Part shown: in pieces, positions 9,208-18,100 of the stretch
How positions within the stretch are numbered: the first letter of the stretch is position 1
How the letters are laid out: every line of letters begins with the position of its first letter
Source of the DNA: Microbacterium sp. SORGH_AS_0428
GTDB lineage: Bacteria; Actinomycetota; Actinomycetes; Actinomycetales; Microbacteriaceae
Assembly: GCF_031453615.1 (NCBI RefSeq)
Contig: NZ_JAVIZT010000001.1
Coordinates: 1,054,001-1,118,000, forward strand
Length of the DNA stretch: 64,000 nt
Reading direction: 5' to 3'
Translations under genes and position numbers: made by a program
The notes under the pieces: model-generated
Database searches by the model: none
What the model was told of the DNA's origin: nothing
Seen by the model: the letters and a program-made list of their open reading frames with translations, nothing else

Positions 9208-10974
9208 ATGCCTCGCATCGCCAAGGTCCTCATCGCGAACCGCGGCGAGATCGCCGTACGCATCATCCGAGCCGCGCGTGACGCCGGTATCGCCTCCGTC
9301 GCCGTCTACTCCGACCAGGACAGGGACGCACTGCACGTGCGTCTCGCCGACGAGGCGTACGCCCTCGAGGGCACCACCGGCGCCGAGACCTACCTGTCGA
9401 TCGAGAAGATCCTCTCTGTGCTCCGGCGCGCGGGCGCCGACGCGGTGCACCCCGGCTACGGGTTCCTCGCGGAGAACGCGGACTTCGCCCGCGCGGTGAT
9501 CGGCACGGGCGCCACCTGGATCGGCCCCTCGCCCGATGCCATCGAGGCGCTCGGCGACAAGGTCACCGCCCGCCACGTCGCCGAGAAGGTCGGCGCACCG
9601 CTCGCTCCGGGAACCCCGGGCCCCGTCTCGGGCGCCGACGAGGTCATCGCCTTCGCCGAGCAGTACGGACTGCCGATCGCCATCAAGGCCGCCTACGGCG
9701 GCGGCGGCCGAGGCCTCAAGGTGGCGCGTGAGCTGGACGAGGTCGCGGAGCTCTTCGAGTCCGCGACCCGCGAGGCCATCACCTCGTTCGGGCGCGGCGA
9801 GTGCTTCGTCGAGAAGTACCTCGACAAGCCGCGCCACGTCGAAACCCAGTGCCTGGCGGATGCGGCCGGCAACGTCGTGGTGATCTCCACCCGCGACTGC
9901 TCGCTGCAGCGCCGCCACCAGAAGCTCGTCGAGGAGGCTCCGGCGCCGTTCCTGACCGAGGAGCAGAACCGCATCCTCTACGAGTCCTCCAAGGCCATCC
10001 TGCGCGAGGTCGGCTATCTGGGCGCCGGCACCTGCGAGTTCCTCATCGGTGCGGACGGGACGATCTCCTTCCTCGAGGTGAACACGCGCCTCCAGGTGGA
10101 GCACACCGTCTCCGAGGAGGTCACCGGCATCGACCTCGTCCGTGAGCAGTTCCGTATCGCCGAGGGCGAGCTGATCGGCTACGACGACCCGGCCCCGGTG
10201 GGCCACTCGATCGAGTTCCGCATCAACGGCGAGGACCCGGGGCGCGGCTTCCTGCCGCAGCCCGGCCCCGTGAAGGTCTTCAAGACCTTCGGCGGCCCCG
10301 GCATCCGTCTCGACTCGGGAGTGACCGCGGGCGATGTCGTCTCGGGAGCGTTCGACTCGCTGCTGGCGAAGCTGATCGTGACCGGGCGCGACCGCGCGGA
10401 AGCGCTCGCCCGGGCCCGTCGCGCCCTCGACGAGTTCGAGGTCGCGGGCCTGCCCACGGTCATCCCCTTCCACCGCGATGTCGTGCGCCAGCCGGCGTTC
10501 ACCGCCGAGGACGGCGTCTTCGGCGTCTACACGCGCTGGATCGAGACCGAGTACGTGAACGAGATCCCCGCGTGGGACGGCGAACTCGGCGACATCGCAC
10601 AGCCCGAGCAGCGGCACACGGTCGTCGTCGAGGTCGGCGGGAAGCGTCTCGAGGTGAGCCTGCCCGACCGGATCGCCGCGGCCCCCGCGCAGACGGGTCG
10701 CCCTGCGGCCGTGCCGCCGTCTCGTCGTTCGCATCAGACGACCGCGAATGCGGGCGCGTCGGGTGATGCCGTCAAGGCGCCGATGCAGGCGACGATCGTG
10801 AAGATCGCCGTCTCAGAGGGTCAGCAGGTCGTCAAGGGCGACCTCGTCGTCGTCCTCGAGGCGATGAAGATGGAGCAGCCGATCCAGGCGCACAAGGACG
10901 GCGTGGTCGGCGCGATCAACGCCTCCGCGGGCACCACGGTCTCCGCGGGGCACCAGCTCCTGACCATCAACTGA
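9208..10974 (+). CDS. accA: Acetyl/propionyl-CoA carboxylase alpha subunit (biotin carboxylase plus biotin carboxyl carrier protein)
   Basis: A 588-residue fusion. The biotin carboxylase part (about 1-450) has [19 protein letters not shown], the ATP-grasp loop [26 protein letters not shown] and [20 protein letters not shown]. After a linker (about 500-520) the carrier domain follows, with the biotinylated Lys554 in EAMKMEQP. It is the alpha subunit for AccD and the target of BirA. The ATG at 9208 lies 7 nt after TAGGCT (9195-9200), and a dyad lies further upstream. A longer in-frame reading from 9115 crosses that promoter and was not used. Confidence 0.96.
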   Translation: MPRIAKVLIANRGEIAVRIIRAARDAGIASVAVYSDQDRDALHVRLADEAYALEGTTGAETYLSIEKILSVLRRAGADAVHPGYGFLAENADFARAVIGTGATWIGPSPDAIEALGDKVTARHVAEKVGAPLAPGTPGPVSGADEVIAFAEQYGLPIAIKAAYGGGGRGLKVARELDEVAELFESATREAITSFGRGECFVEKYLDKPRHVETQCLADAAGNVVVISTRDCSLQRRHQKLVEEAPAPFLTEEQNRILYESSKAILREVGYLGAGTCEFLIGADGTISFLEVNTRLQVEHTVSEEVTGIDLVREQFRIAEGELIGYDDPAPVGHSIEFRINGEDPGRGFLPQPGPVKVFKTFGGPGIRLDSGVTAGDVVSGAFDSLLAKLIVTGRDRAEALARARRALDEFEVAGLPTVIPFHRDVVRQPAFTAEDGVFGVYTRWIETEYVNEIPAWDGELGDIAQPEQRHTVVVEVGGKRLEVSLPDRIAAAPAQTGRPAAVPPSRRSHQTTANAGASGDAVKAPMQATIVKIAVSEGQQVVKGDLVVVLEAMKMEQPIQAHKDGVVGAINASAGTTVSAGHQLLTIN

Positions 10975-11026
10975 ACCGGCCGGGTCGCCCGCCCGGGGAC
11001 CCGAGTTGCGTCGCAGGTGCGCAGAT

Positions 11027-11085
11027 GCGCCACTTCTGCGCAGTTGCGACTGTCATCACCTGTAGCGGGTGCGCAGAAGTGGCGC
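11027..11085. repeat. 59-bp perfect inverted repeat between convergent genes
   Basis: Arms GCGCCACTTCTGCGCA (11027-11042) and TGCGCAGAAGTGGCGC (11070-11085) match at all 16 positions with a 27-nt spacer. It lies in the 173-bp junction between the converging biotin carboxylase and lpdA-like genes. No U-tract follows on either strand. It could work as a two-way transcription barrier or be a REP-like repeat. Confidence 0.8.
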
Positions 11086-11121
11086 TGCTCGAACGGATGA
11101 GCGCCGCTCAGCGACACCGAC

Positions 11122-11144
11122 GGATGCGGCGCACCGCCGCATCC
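11122..11144 (-). terminator. Hairpin at the 3' end of the lpdA-like gene
   Basis: GGATGCGGCG (11122-11131) and CGCCGCATCC (11135-11144) form a perfect 10-bp stem with a 3-nt loop, 3 nt beyond the stop codon. No U-tract follows, so it may be a U-less terminator or an mRNA-protecting hairpin. Confidence 0.5.
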
Positions 11145-11147
11145 GGA

Positions 11148-12608
11148 TCAGTCCTCGTCTTCGGTGGCCGGCTCGATCACGTGCATGGCGCGCATGGCGT
11201 CGGTCACGGAGCCGGACAGCGACGGGTACACCGTGAACACGCGCGACACCTGGTCGACGGTCAGGCGGCGCTCCACGGCGATGGCGATCGGGTAGATGAG
11301 ATCGGATGCGCGCGGGCCGACGATCGTGCCGCCGATGACGGTTCCGCTGCCCTCGCGCGCGATGATCTTGACGAAGCCGTCCTTGATGCCCATCATCTTG
11401 GCCCGCGGGTTCGCCGCGAGCGGCATCTTGCACACGACCCCGTTGATGGCGCCGTCTCGGATGTCCTTCTCCTGCCAGCCGACGGTCGCGATCTCGGGGG
11501 CGGTGAAGATGTTGGCGGCGATGCGTCGCTGCTCGAGCGGGATGACGACGTCGCCGAGGGCGTGGAAGATGCCCGTTCGCCCCTGCATCGCGGCGACGGA
11601 GGCGAGCGGGACGAAGGTCGTGCAGTCCCCCGCCGCGTAGATGTTGGGCACCGAGGTGCGCGCGACGCGGTTGACCCGGATGTGGCCGGACTCCGTCGTC
11701 TCGACGCCGGCCTCTTCGAGGCCGATGCCCGCCGTGTTGGGGATGGAGCCCACGGCCATGAGGCAGTGGCTGCCCTCGATCGTGCGGCCGTCGGCGAGGG
11801 TCACGCGGACGCCGTCGCCGGTGTTCTCGGCACGCTCGGCGCGCGCCTTGGCCAGCAGGGTCATGCCGCCGCGCGCGAACACCTTCTCGAGCACCGCCGC
11901 GGCATCCGCATCCTCGCCCGGAAGCACCTGGTCACGGCTGGAGACGAGCGTCACCTTCGCGCCGAGGTTCATGTAGGCGGAGGCGAACTCCGCGCCCGTC
12001 ACACCCGAGCCCACCACGATGAGGTGCTCGGGGATGGTCTTCATGTCGTAGAGCTGGGTCCACGTCAGGATGCGTTCGCCGTCGGGCTTCGCCGTGGCCA
12101 GCTGACGCGGGGACGCGCCGACCGAGACGACGAGCGTGTCGGCCTCCACGCGGTCGAAGTCCGTGCCGCCGGGGCCGGTGGAGGCGACCACCGCGCCGGG
12201 CCCGTCGAGGCGGCCATGGCCCGAGATGATGCGCACGCCCGCCGTCACGAGCGAAGCGCGCATGTCGTCGGACTGCTGACGGGCGAGGGACAGGAGCCGC
12301 TTGTTCACGGCCGCGAGGTTGATCGCCACCTGCGGCTGCAGGGGCTTGCCGGTGCCGTCCTTCGCGAACAGCTGGACGCCCAAGTCGCTCGCTCCGGCGA
12401 TGGCGACGGCGGCGTCCGCGGTCGCGATGAGCGACTTCGAGGGAACGACATCTGTGATGACCGCCGACCCTCCGACGCCGGCGCGTTCGACGAGCGTCAC
12501 CTCGGCTCCCAGCTGGGCCGCCGCCAGCGCCGCTTCGTAGCCGCCCGGGCCACCACCGATGATCGCGACGCGCTGGGCGCTCTCGAAGCTCGCAGACATG
12601 GTGCTCAT
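11148..12608 (-). CDS. LpdA-like NAD(P)H quinone/disulfide-type flavoprotein oxidoreductase
   Basis: A 486-residue protein of the pyridine nucleotide-disulfide oxidoreductase family. It has an FAD motif (VAIIGGGPGGYEAALAAAQLG), an NAD(P) motif (LIVVGSGVTGAEFASAY), the second FAD motif (NIYAAGDCT) and a C-terminal dimerisation domain (about 350-486). The region that normally carries the redox-active CxxxxC pair reads VGGSAVITDVVPSKSL with no cysteine, so it cannot reduce disulfides in the usual way. The same is known for mycobacterial LpdA (Rv3303c), an NAD(P)H:quinone reductase. The start is ATG 12608 after GGGGGAGAG; ATG 12599 is an alternative. Confidence 0.88.
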   Translation of the reverse strand: MSTMSASFESAQRVAIIGGGPGGYEAALAAAQLGAEVTLVERAGVGGSAVITDVVPSKSLIATADAAVAIAGASDLGVQLFAKDGTGKPLQPQVAINLAAVNKRLLSLARQQSDDMRASLVTAGVRIISGHGRLDGPGAVVASTGPGGTDFDRVEADTLVVSVGASPRQLATAKPDGERILTWTQLYDMKTIPEHLIVVGSGVTGAEFASAYMNLGAKVTLVSSRDQVLPGEDADAAAVLEKVFARGGMTLLAKARAERAENTGDGVRVTLADGRTIEGSHCLMAVGSIPNTAGIGLEEAGVETTESGHIRVNRVARTSVPNIYAAGDCTTFVPLASVAAMQGRTGIFHALGDVVIPLEQRRIAANIFTAPEIATVGWQEKDIRDGAINGVVCKMPLAANPRAKMMGIKDGFVKIIAREGSGTVIGGTIVGPRASDLIYPIAIAVERRLTVDQVSRVFTVYPSLSGSVTDAMRAMHVIEPATEDED

Positions 12609-12697
12609 TCTCTCCCCCGACGGCGCGCGCCGACGAATCGGCGGATGCGGAGAGCGTCGATGTGGCCCGCGGGGCCTCGGGTTCATAAGGTGGGGAC

Positions 12698-13531
12698 ATG
12701 GCAACGACCCCCCTCAACCCGCTCGACGACCCGGCAGCCGATCCGTTCGAGATCGCCCGCCGCGCCGCCGACGACATCGCGCGCCTCACCGGCGTCGCCC
12801 AGCACGACATCGCCCTCACGCTCGGCAGCGGCTGGGGCAAGGCCGCGGAGCTCATCGGTGAGACCGTCGCGACGATCGATGCGCCGGAGGTCACCGGCTT
12901 CAGCAAGCCGGCATTGGAAGGCCACGTCGGCACGCTTCGCAGCGTCCGCACGCCCTCGGGCACGCACGTGCTGGTGATCGGCGCGCGCACGCACTACTAC
13001 GAGGGCCACGGCACCCGCCGCGTCGTGCACAGCGTGCGCACGGCCGCCGCGACCGGCGCACGCACCATGGTGCTCACCAATGGCGCCGGCGGCATCAAGG
13101 AGCACTGGAAGCCCGGCACTCCCGTGCTGATCAGCGACCACATCAACCTCACGGCGGACTCGCCGCTCGAGGGTGCGACCTTCGTCGACCTCACCGACCT
13201 CTACTCCTCGCGCCTGCGCGATCTCGCGCGCACGGTCGATCCGAGCCTGGATGAGGGCGTCTACTGCCAGTTCCGCGGACCGCAGTACGAGACGCCCGCC
13301 GAGGTGCAGATGGCCAAGATCATCGGCGGACACATCGTCGGAATGTCGACCGCCCTCGAGGCGATCGCCGCCCGCCAGGCCGGGATGGAGGTGCTGGGCT
13401 TCTCGCTCATCACCAACCTCGCCGCGGGCATCTCCCCCACCCCGCTCAGCCACGCCGAGGTGATCGAGGCCGGCCGCGAGGCGGAGCCCGTGATCTCCGA
13501 TCTTCTCGCCCGCGTGATCGGCCGGCTGTGA
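12698..13531 (+). CDS. punA: Purine-nucleoside phosphorylase (trimeric type)
   Basis: A 277-residue phosphorylase that splits purine nucleosides with phosphate to the base and (deoxy)ribose-1-phosphate. Motifs are LTLGSGWGKAAELIG (phosphate loop), the histidine region THYYEGHG, VLTNGAGGI, YCQFRGPQYETPAEVQM and VGMSTALEAIAARQAGM, all typical of the low-molecular-mass trimeric class. ATG 12698 lies 6 nt after TAAGGT (12686-12691). Its stop overlaps the next gene's GTG by 4 nt. The sugar phosphates it makes can enter metabolism through that phosphohexomutase, forming a salvage pair. Confidence 0.95.
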   Translation: MATTPLNPLDDPAADPFEIARRAADDIARLTGVAQHDIALTLGSGWGKAAELIGETVATIDAPEVTGFSKPALEGHVGTLRSVRTPSGTHVLVIGARTHYYEGHGTRRVVHSVRTAAATGARTMVLTNGAGGIKEHWKPGTPVLISDHINLTADSPLEGATFVDLTDLYSSRLRDLARTVDPSLDEGVYCQFRGPQYETPAEVQMAKIIGGHIVGMSTALEAIAARQAGMEVLGFSLITNLAAGISPTPLSHAEVIEAGREAEPVISDLLARVIGRL

Positions 13532-15201
13532 GCGACGTCGTCACGGCCGCCCGCGCGTGGCTCGCACAGGACCCCGACCCTCAGACGCGCGACGAGCTCA
13601 CCCGCATCCTCACCGCGGCGGATGCGGGCGACGGGTCCGCTCTGGCCGAGCTGGAGGATCGTTTCGGCACCCGCCTCGCGTTCGGCACCGCAGGCCTGCG
13701 CGGCGAGCTCGGCGCCGGCAGCAACCGGATGAACCGGGTGCTCGTCGCGCAGGCGGCCGCAGGGCTCGCCGCCTACCTCGCGGCGAACGCCGCCGACGGC
13801 CACACGCCCCGCGTCGTGGTGGGCTACGACGGACGCCGCAACTCCGACGTCTTCGCGCGCGACTCGGCGGAGATCTTCGCGGGCGCAGGGCTGGACGCCG
13901 TGCTGCTGCCGAGGCTCCTGCCCACCCCGGTGCTCGCCTTCGCCGTCCGGCATCTGGATGCGGATGCGGGCGTCATGGTCACAGCGAGCCACAACCCGCC
14001 CAACGACAACGGCTACAAGGTGTACCTCGGCGGCGCCGATGACGGGTCGCAGATCGTGCCGCCCGCCGACGGCGAGATCGCGGCACACATCTCGCGCATC
14101 GCCACGGACGTCTCGGCGAGCGAGATCCCGCGCTCGCTGGGATACCGCACCGCATCCGAGGAGGTCGTCGAGGCATACGTCTCGGCCACCGCCGCCGTCG
14201 GGCCCGCTCCTGCGGGCGCCGAGGGGCTGCGCTGGGTCTACACCGCGATGCACGGCGTGGGCGGCGAGACGTTGGGGCGCATCGTCGCCGCGGCCGGATA
14301 CCCCGACCCCGTTCAGGTGGCCGCGCAGGCCGAGCCCGACGGACGCTTCCCGACGGTCGCCTTCCCGAACCCCGAAGAGCCCGGCGCGATGGATCTCGCC
14401 TTCCAGACGGCGCGGGAGGCGGAGGCGGAGCTCATCATCGCCAACGACCCCGACGCCGACCGCCTCGCTGTGGCGGTGCCCGACGCGGATGCCGAGGGCG
14501 GCTGGCGCCGTCTGACGGGCAACCAGATCGGGCTGCTGCTCGGCTGGCGCGCGGCGCGCAAGGCCGCGCAGGCCGGCGCATCCGGGACGCTCGCCTGCTC
14601 GCTCGTCTCCTCCCCCGGGCTGCAGACCGTCGCCGAGCACTACGGCCTCGGCTTCACCGCGACCCTCACCGGGTTCAAGTGGATCTCGCGCGCGCCCGAG
14701 CTGATCTTCGGTTTCGAGGAGGCGCTCGGCTACCTCGTGAACCCCGAGACCGTGCGCGACAAGGACGGCATTTCGGCGGCCGTCGCGGCGCTCGAACTGG
14801 CGAGCGAGGCGCGTGGCGCCGGGAGGAGTCTGCAGGATCTGCTCGATGAGTTCGACCGGACGTTCGGCTTCTTCGCGAGCGATCAGATCTCGGTGCGCGT
14901 GCAGGACCTCGCGATCATCGGCACGATCATGTCGAGCCTGAGGGCGGATCCTCCTGCGCGCATCGGCGAGGTGAAGGTCAAGGCTGTCGAGGACCTCAGC
15001 GAGGGGTCGGAGACGCTCCCGGCGAGCGACGTGCTGCGCTACACGCTCAAGGGGGGCTCGCGCGTGATCGTGCGGCCCTCGGGCACCGAGCCCAAGCTCA
15101 AGGCCTACCTCGACGTCCGCGGAGAGTCGACGACGGATGCGGCCGAGCGCATCGCGGCCCTGGGCGAGGGAGTGCGGGCGCTGCTGGACGCTCGTTCGTG
15201 A
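13528..15201 (+). CDS. Phosphoglucomutase/phosphomannomutase-family protein
   Basis: A 557-residue alpha-D-phosphohexomutase. The catalytic serine lies in VMVTASHNPPNDNGYKVY, the metal loop is IANDPDADRLAVAVPD, the sugar-specificity loop GFEEALGYLV and the phosphate-binding loop RPSGTEPKLKAYLDV. The length fits the PGM2/PmmB branch, which often converts ribose-1-phosphate or hexose-1-phosphate to the 5- or 6-phosphate. The GTG overlaps the nucleoside phosphorylase stop, which favours a role in using ribose-1-phosphate. In M. tuberculosis the same pair is punA-pmmB. The substrate is inferred. Confidence 0.92.
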   Translation: MSDVVTAARAWLAQDPDPQTRDELTRILTAADAGDGSALAELEDRFGTRLAFGTAGLRGELGAGSNRMNRVLVAQAAAGLAAYLAANAADGHTPRVVVGYDGRRNSDVFARDSAEIFAGAGLDAVLLPRLLPTPVLAFAVRHLDADAGVMVTASHNPPNDNGYKVYLGGADDGSQIVPPADGEIAAHISRIATDVSASEIPRSLGYRTASEEVVEAYVSATAAVGPAPAGAEGLRWVYTAMHGVGGETLGRIVAAAGYPDPVQVAAQAEPDGRFPTVAFPNPEEPGAMDLAFQTAREAEAELIIANDPDADRLAVAVPDADAEGGWRRLTGNQIGLLLGWRAARKAAQAGASGTLACSLVSSPGLQTVAEHYGLGFTATLTGFKWISRAPELIFGFEEALGYLVNPETVRDKDGISAAVAALELASEARGAGRSLQDLLDEFDRTFGFFASDQISVRVQDLAIIGTIMSSLRADPPARIGEVKVKAVEDLSEGSETLPASDVLRYTLKGGSRVIVRPSGTEPKLKAYLDVRGESTTDAAERIAALGEGVRALLDARS

Positions 15202-15791
15202 GCGGCTGGTCCGACGCCCCGCTGCTCGAGAACGCCCACGTGCGCCTCGAGCAGCTGGGACCCGAGCACGCCGACGACCTCGCGGCGGCCGTCGCGGTCG
15301 ACGAGCTCTGGCGCACCTGGTACACCCGCATCCCCTCACCGGAAGGCATGCGGGACGAGATCGACAGCCGTCTCGAACGGCAGCGAGCGGGACTCGTCGC
15401 CCCGTGGGCGATCGTGTCGGTGCGCGACGGCCGCGCCGTCGGCATGACGACCTACCTCAACCTCGACGAGGGCAACCGGCGGCTCGAGATCGGCTCGACC
15501 TGGATGGGGCGCGCCGCACAGGGCGTCGGCATCAATCCGGCCGCGAAGCTCCTGCTCCTGGAGCGCGCGTTCGATCAGCTCGGATGCGGGGCGGTCGAGT
15601 TCCGCACACATTGGCACAACCATCAGTCGCGCGCTGCGATCGCCCGACTCGGCGCCAAACAGGACGGAGTGCTGCGCAACCACACGGTGTGGTCGGACGG
15701 CACGATTCGCGATACGGTCGTCTTCTCGATCATCGACGGTGAGTGGCCGACGGTCCGCGCGGCGCTGACCGCCCGTCTCCGCCGCCGCTGA
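15198..15791 (+). CDS. GNAT-family N-acetyltransferase
   Basis: A 197-residue protein with the RimJ/RimL-like GNAT fold: VRLEQLGPEHADDLA at the start, a strand region WAIVSVRDGRAVGMTTY, the acetyl-CoA segment IGSTWMGRAAQGVGINPAAKLLLLERAF, the motif FRTHWHNHQSRAAIARLGA and a GVLRNHTVWSDGTIRDTVVFSI ending. The acyl acceptor (protein N-terminus or small amine) is unknown. The GTG start overlaps the mutase stop by 4 nt, so it is translationally coupled to a nucleoside/sugar-phosphate operon with no obvious functional link. Confidence 0.85.
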   Translation: MSGWSDAPLLENAHVRLEQLGPEHADDLAAAVAVDELWRTWYTRIPSPEGMRDEIDSRLERQRAGLVAPWAIVSVRDGRAVGMTTYLNLDEGNRRLEIGSTWMGRAAQGVGINPAAKLLLLERAFDQLGCGAVEFRTHWHNHQSRAAIARLGAKQDGVLRNHTVWSDGTIRDTVVFSIIDGEWPTVRAALTARLRRR

Positions 15792-15839
15792 CCGGCCGCA
15801 TCCGCTCACGCGCCGCATCCCTCCGGGCCGCGACATCTC

Positions 15840-15893
15840 CGTGTCGCAATCGTTCACGCCAAACGCGCCCGAACCCTGCATGAGTGAGACACG
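15840..15893. repeat. 54-bp palindromic element, copy 1 (degenerate)
   Basis: Starts GTGTCGCAATCGTTCACG at 15841 and ends GTGAGACACG at 15893. The outer bases pair (GTGTC with GACAC) while the inner arms have diverged. Length and layout match the better-preserved copy at 15933-15986, 93 bp further on. Both lie in the 239-bp junction between two convergent genes. Confidence 0.65.
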
Positions 15894-15932
15894 AACCCAC
15901 CGCGGGCGTCCCCGCGCCAGCCGCACCCCGCC

Positions 15933-15986
15933 CGTGTCTCGAACGTTCACGGGGGCGGACTCCGAAACGTGAACAGGTGAGACACG
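15933..15986. repeat. 54-bp palindromic element, copy 2
   Basis: Arms CGTGTCTCGAACGTTCACG (15933-15951) and CGTGAACAGGTGAGACACG (15968-15986) pair at 15 of 19 positions around a 16-nt spacer. With copy 1 it forms a tandem pair in the junction between the acetyltransferase and the MtlR-type gene. Confidence 0.75.
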
Positions 15987-16030
15987 CAGGATGCGTACCC
16001 ACGGTGGGCGCGTACCCGGGCGGACCGGGG

Positions 16031-17941
16031 TCAGCCGTCGATGACGGCGACGAGTTCGTCGAGGAAGGCGGAGAAGTCGGCACCGCGACGCACGATGCGC
16101 TGCACGGAATCGCGTTCGCTGAACACCTCCACGAACTGTTCGAACACGGTCTGGAACGCTTCGCGGTCGGTCTCGGAGAATGCCGCGAGCGCGACGACCT
16201 GCACCCGTGAGTCACCCCATGGCATGGGAGGATCGGCGATACCGATGGCGATGGCCGTGCGCACCGCCGTCATCCCGATCGCGTGCGGCACGGCGAGCGC
16301 GTCGGTGAACGCCGTCGACGACAGACGCTCACGCTCGATGGCGCGCTCGACGTAGTCCGCGTCGATGACGCCGCGCTGCACCAGCAGTCCGCCGAGCTGA
16401 CGGATGACGCCGTCCTCGCCCTCGGAAGCATCGAGCCCGCGCACGAACGAGGACGCGTCGAAGTAGCGTTCGAGTTCGGCGCGCAGGCGCGCAAGGCGAC
16501 GTCCACGACGGATGCGGCCGGCCACGGCCTGCACGCGCTCGATGTCGCTGGGCGTCAGGAACGGCTGGATCCGCACGAAGCGATCGCCCGATACGGGCGC
16601 ATCGATGGTGGTCAGGACGAGGTCCGTGTCGATCGCGGCCCAATCGGGGTCGACCCGCGTCTCGACGTCCATCACCTCGATCGCCTGCCCGAGCGAACGA
16701 TCGACGCTCGATCGGAGCAGTTCGTGCAGCTCGTAGTACCCGGGGCACACGATGGTCGCCGTCAACAGGTTGTCGGAGCGGCGGCTGCGCTCGAGCTGAC
16801 CGCCGACGTGCATCGCGATGTAGGCGATCTCGTCGTCCAGCAGCGGGATGTCCAGGCGTTCCTGCAGGCGGCTCGCGATGTAGACGGCGACGTCGAAGAT
16901 CATCGGATAGGTCGACTTCAGCGAGCGGGTCAGGGGGTTGCGCGACCACGCGTTCTCCCGAGCGCGAAGCCGCAGATTCTGCACGTGCAGACTCAGACGC
17001 TGTACGAACTCGGGCGCGAGGATGTCGACGAGGAACTCGGATGCGGCCTCCGCCACCACCTCGCTCACCACCTGCTCCACCTCGGCGTCCAGGGGCGTCC
17101 GCGCGGACTCGGCGGCACCGGGGGCGACGATGCGCGTCAGCACGATCGTGGCGAGGTGGATCGTGTCCCCCGTGCCCAGGCGCACACCCAGATGCTCTTG
17201 CGCGAGCTCGTCGATGACCCGGGCGATCGCCGCCTGCGCATCGGTCGGCGTCGTCGCAGCCTCGTCCAGCGCGCGACCGAGCGAGACCCGGTCGGCCGAG
17301 ATCGCGATGTGCATCAGCACATCGGCGATGCCGAACTCGTTGACGTAGTAGCCCAGCTCGCTCAACTGCGCGACGAGCTCCGCCTTGAACTGGCCGAACG
17401 CGCGGGGCGCGACGGACTCCTCCCCCAGTGTGCGCCGCAGTGCCGAAAGGTCGAAGGCCCCCTCATCCATCTCGTCGTGCACGAGGCGACTGAGGAGCCG
17501 GCGCTGTGCTGCTTCCGAACCGATGAGCCGCGCTCGGGACGCGGAGCGCTCCAGGACGAGCTCGGTGCCCCCCAGGAGGCCGCGCACGCGGGCCAGGTCG
17601 GACTCGAGGGTGGCGGCGCTGACGAACAGCCGGTCGGCCGTCTCGAAGACGTCGATGCCCTCATCGCCGGCGAGCAGCGCCCGCACGATCGTATGGAGGC
17701 GGTCGCGCGGGGTTCCCGCATCCGTCGTGTGAGCGCGCAAGGTGGCGGCCGCCTCGGCGCCGGCGCGGTAACCGAGCGGGCCCGACTCGACGGCTCCCGC
17801 TGCACGCGCGTTCAGCGCGGTGACATAGCTGCGGATACTGCGCGGGGTCACCCCGAGGAGGTCGGCGAGCGTCGCGGCGGTGATCCAATCACGCTCGCGG
17901 ACCAGAATGCCCAGCACCCTGTCCTGTCGCGCTCGCGTCAC
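16031..17941 (-). CDS. mtlR: MtlR/BglG-type PTS-regulated transcriptional activator
   Basis: A 636-residue multidomain regulator. Order: an N-terminal winged helix (LVRERDWITAATLADLLGVTPRSIRSYVTALN), a second HTH-like region, two PTS regulation domains (about 165-400, with histidines in LMHIAIS and AYIAMHVGGQ), a IIB-like domain with a cysteine in TIVCPGYYELHELL, and a C-terminal IIA-like domain with His in ALAVPHAIGM. Such proteins are switched by PTS phosphorylation. The GTG at 17941 was chosen because GGAGG lies 5 nt upstream; a longer reading starts at 17974. It diverges from the mannitol PTS operon and probably activates it. Confidence 0.9.
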   Translation of the reverse strand: MTRARQDRVLGILVRERDWITAATLADLLGVTPRSIRSYVTALNARAAGAVESGPLGYRAGAEAAATLRAHTTDAGTPRDRLHTIVRALLAGDEGIDVFETADRLFVSAATLESDLARVRGLLGGTELVLERSASRARLIGSEAAQRRLLSRLVHDEMDEGAFDLSALRRTLGEESVAPRAFGQFKAELVAQLSELGYYVNEFGIADVLMHIAISADRVSLGRALDEAATTPTDAQAAIARVIDELAQEHLGVRLGTGDTIHLATIVLTRIVAPGAAESARTPLDAEVEQVVSEVVAEAASEFLVDILAPEFVQRLSLHVQNLRLRARENAWSRNPLTRSLKSTYPMIFDVAVYIASRLQERLDIPLLDDEIAYIAMHVGGQLERSRRSDNLLTATIVCPGYYELHELLRSSVDRSLGQAIEVMDVETRVDPDWAAIDTDLVLTTIDAPVSGDRFVRIQPFLTPSDIERVQAVAGRIRRGRRLARLRAELERYFDASSFVRGLDASEGEDGVIRQLGGLLVQRGVIDADYVERAIERERLSSTAFTDALAVPHAIGMTAVRTAIAIGIADPPMPWGDSRVQVVALAAFSETDREAFQTVFEQFVEVFSERDSVQRIVRRGADFSAFLDELVAVIDG

Positions 17942-18023
17942 GTCACCCTCCGAGATTCCGGCTGGCACCGGCACTCCATTCCACCACGCGGCCGGCGGGC
18001 CCGGCCCACCCTGCCGCGGCGAT

Positions 18024-18040
18024 TTCCGCTCGGGGCGGAA
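18024..18040. promoter_or_regulatory. Inverted repeat in the mtlR-PTS divergent region, candidate activator site
   Basis: TTCCGC (18024-18029) and GCGGAA (18035-18040) form a dyad with a 5-nt spacer. It ends 10 bp before the -35 box of the PTS operon promoter, where a class I activator such as MtlR would bind. The regulator is inferred from position only. Confidence 0.4.
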
Positions 18041-18050
18041 GAACCTCTGG

Positions 18051-18079
18051 TTGCTGCACTCTCGGCCGGTTCACAGGAT
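18051..18079 (+). promoter_or_regulatory. Promoter of the mannitol PTS operon
   Basis: TTGCTG (18051-18056) and CAGGAT (18074-18079) are separated by 17 bp. The start site would fall near 18086, just before the AAGGAGG ribosome-binding site (18087-18093) of the first gene. The weak hexamers fit an activator-dependent promoter. Confidence 0.5.
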
Positions 18080-18100
18080 GGAGAGGAAGGAGGCGGGTCG

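Noticed and set aside
8227..10734. 835-residue minus-strand open frame opposite maf and the biotin carboxylase gene
   Set aside because: No family motif, and both plus-strand genes are unmistakable. It is the complement of their codon pattern.
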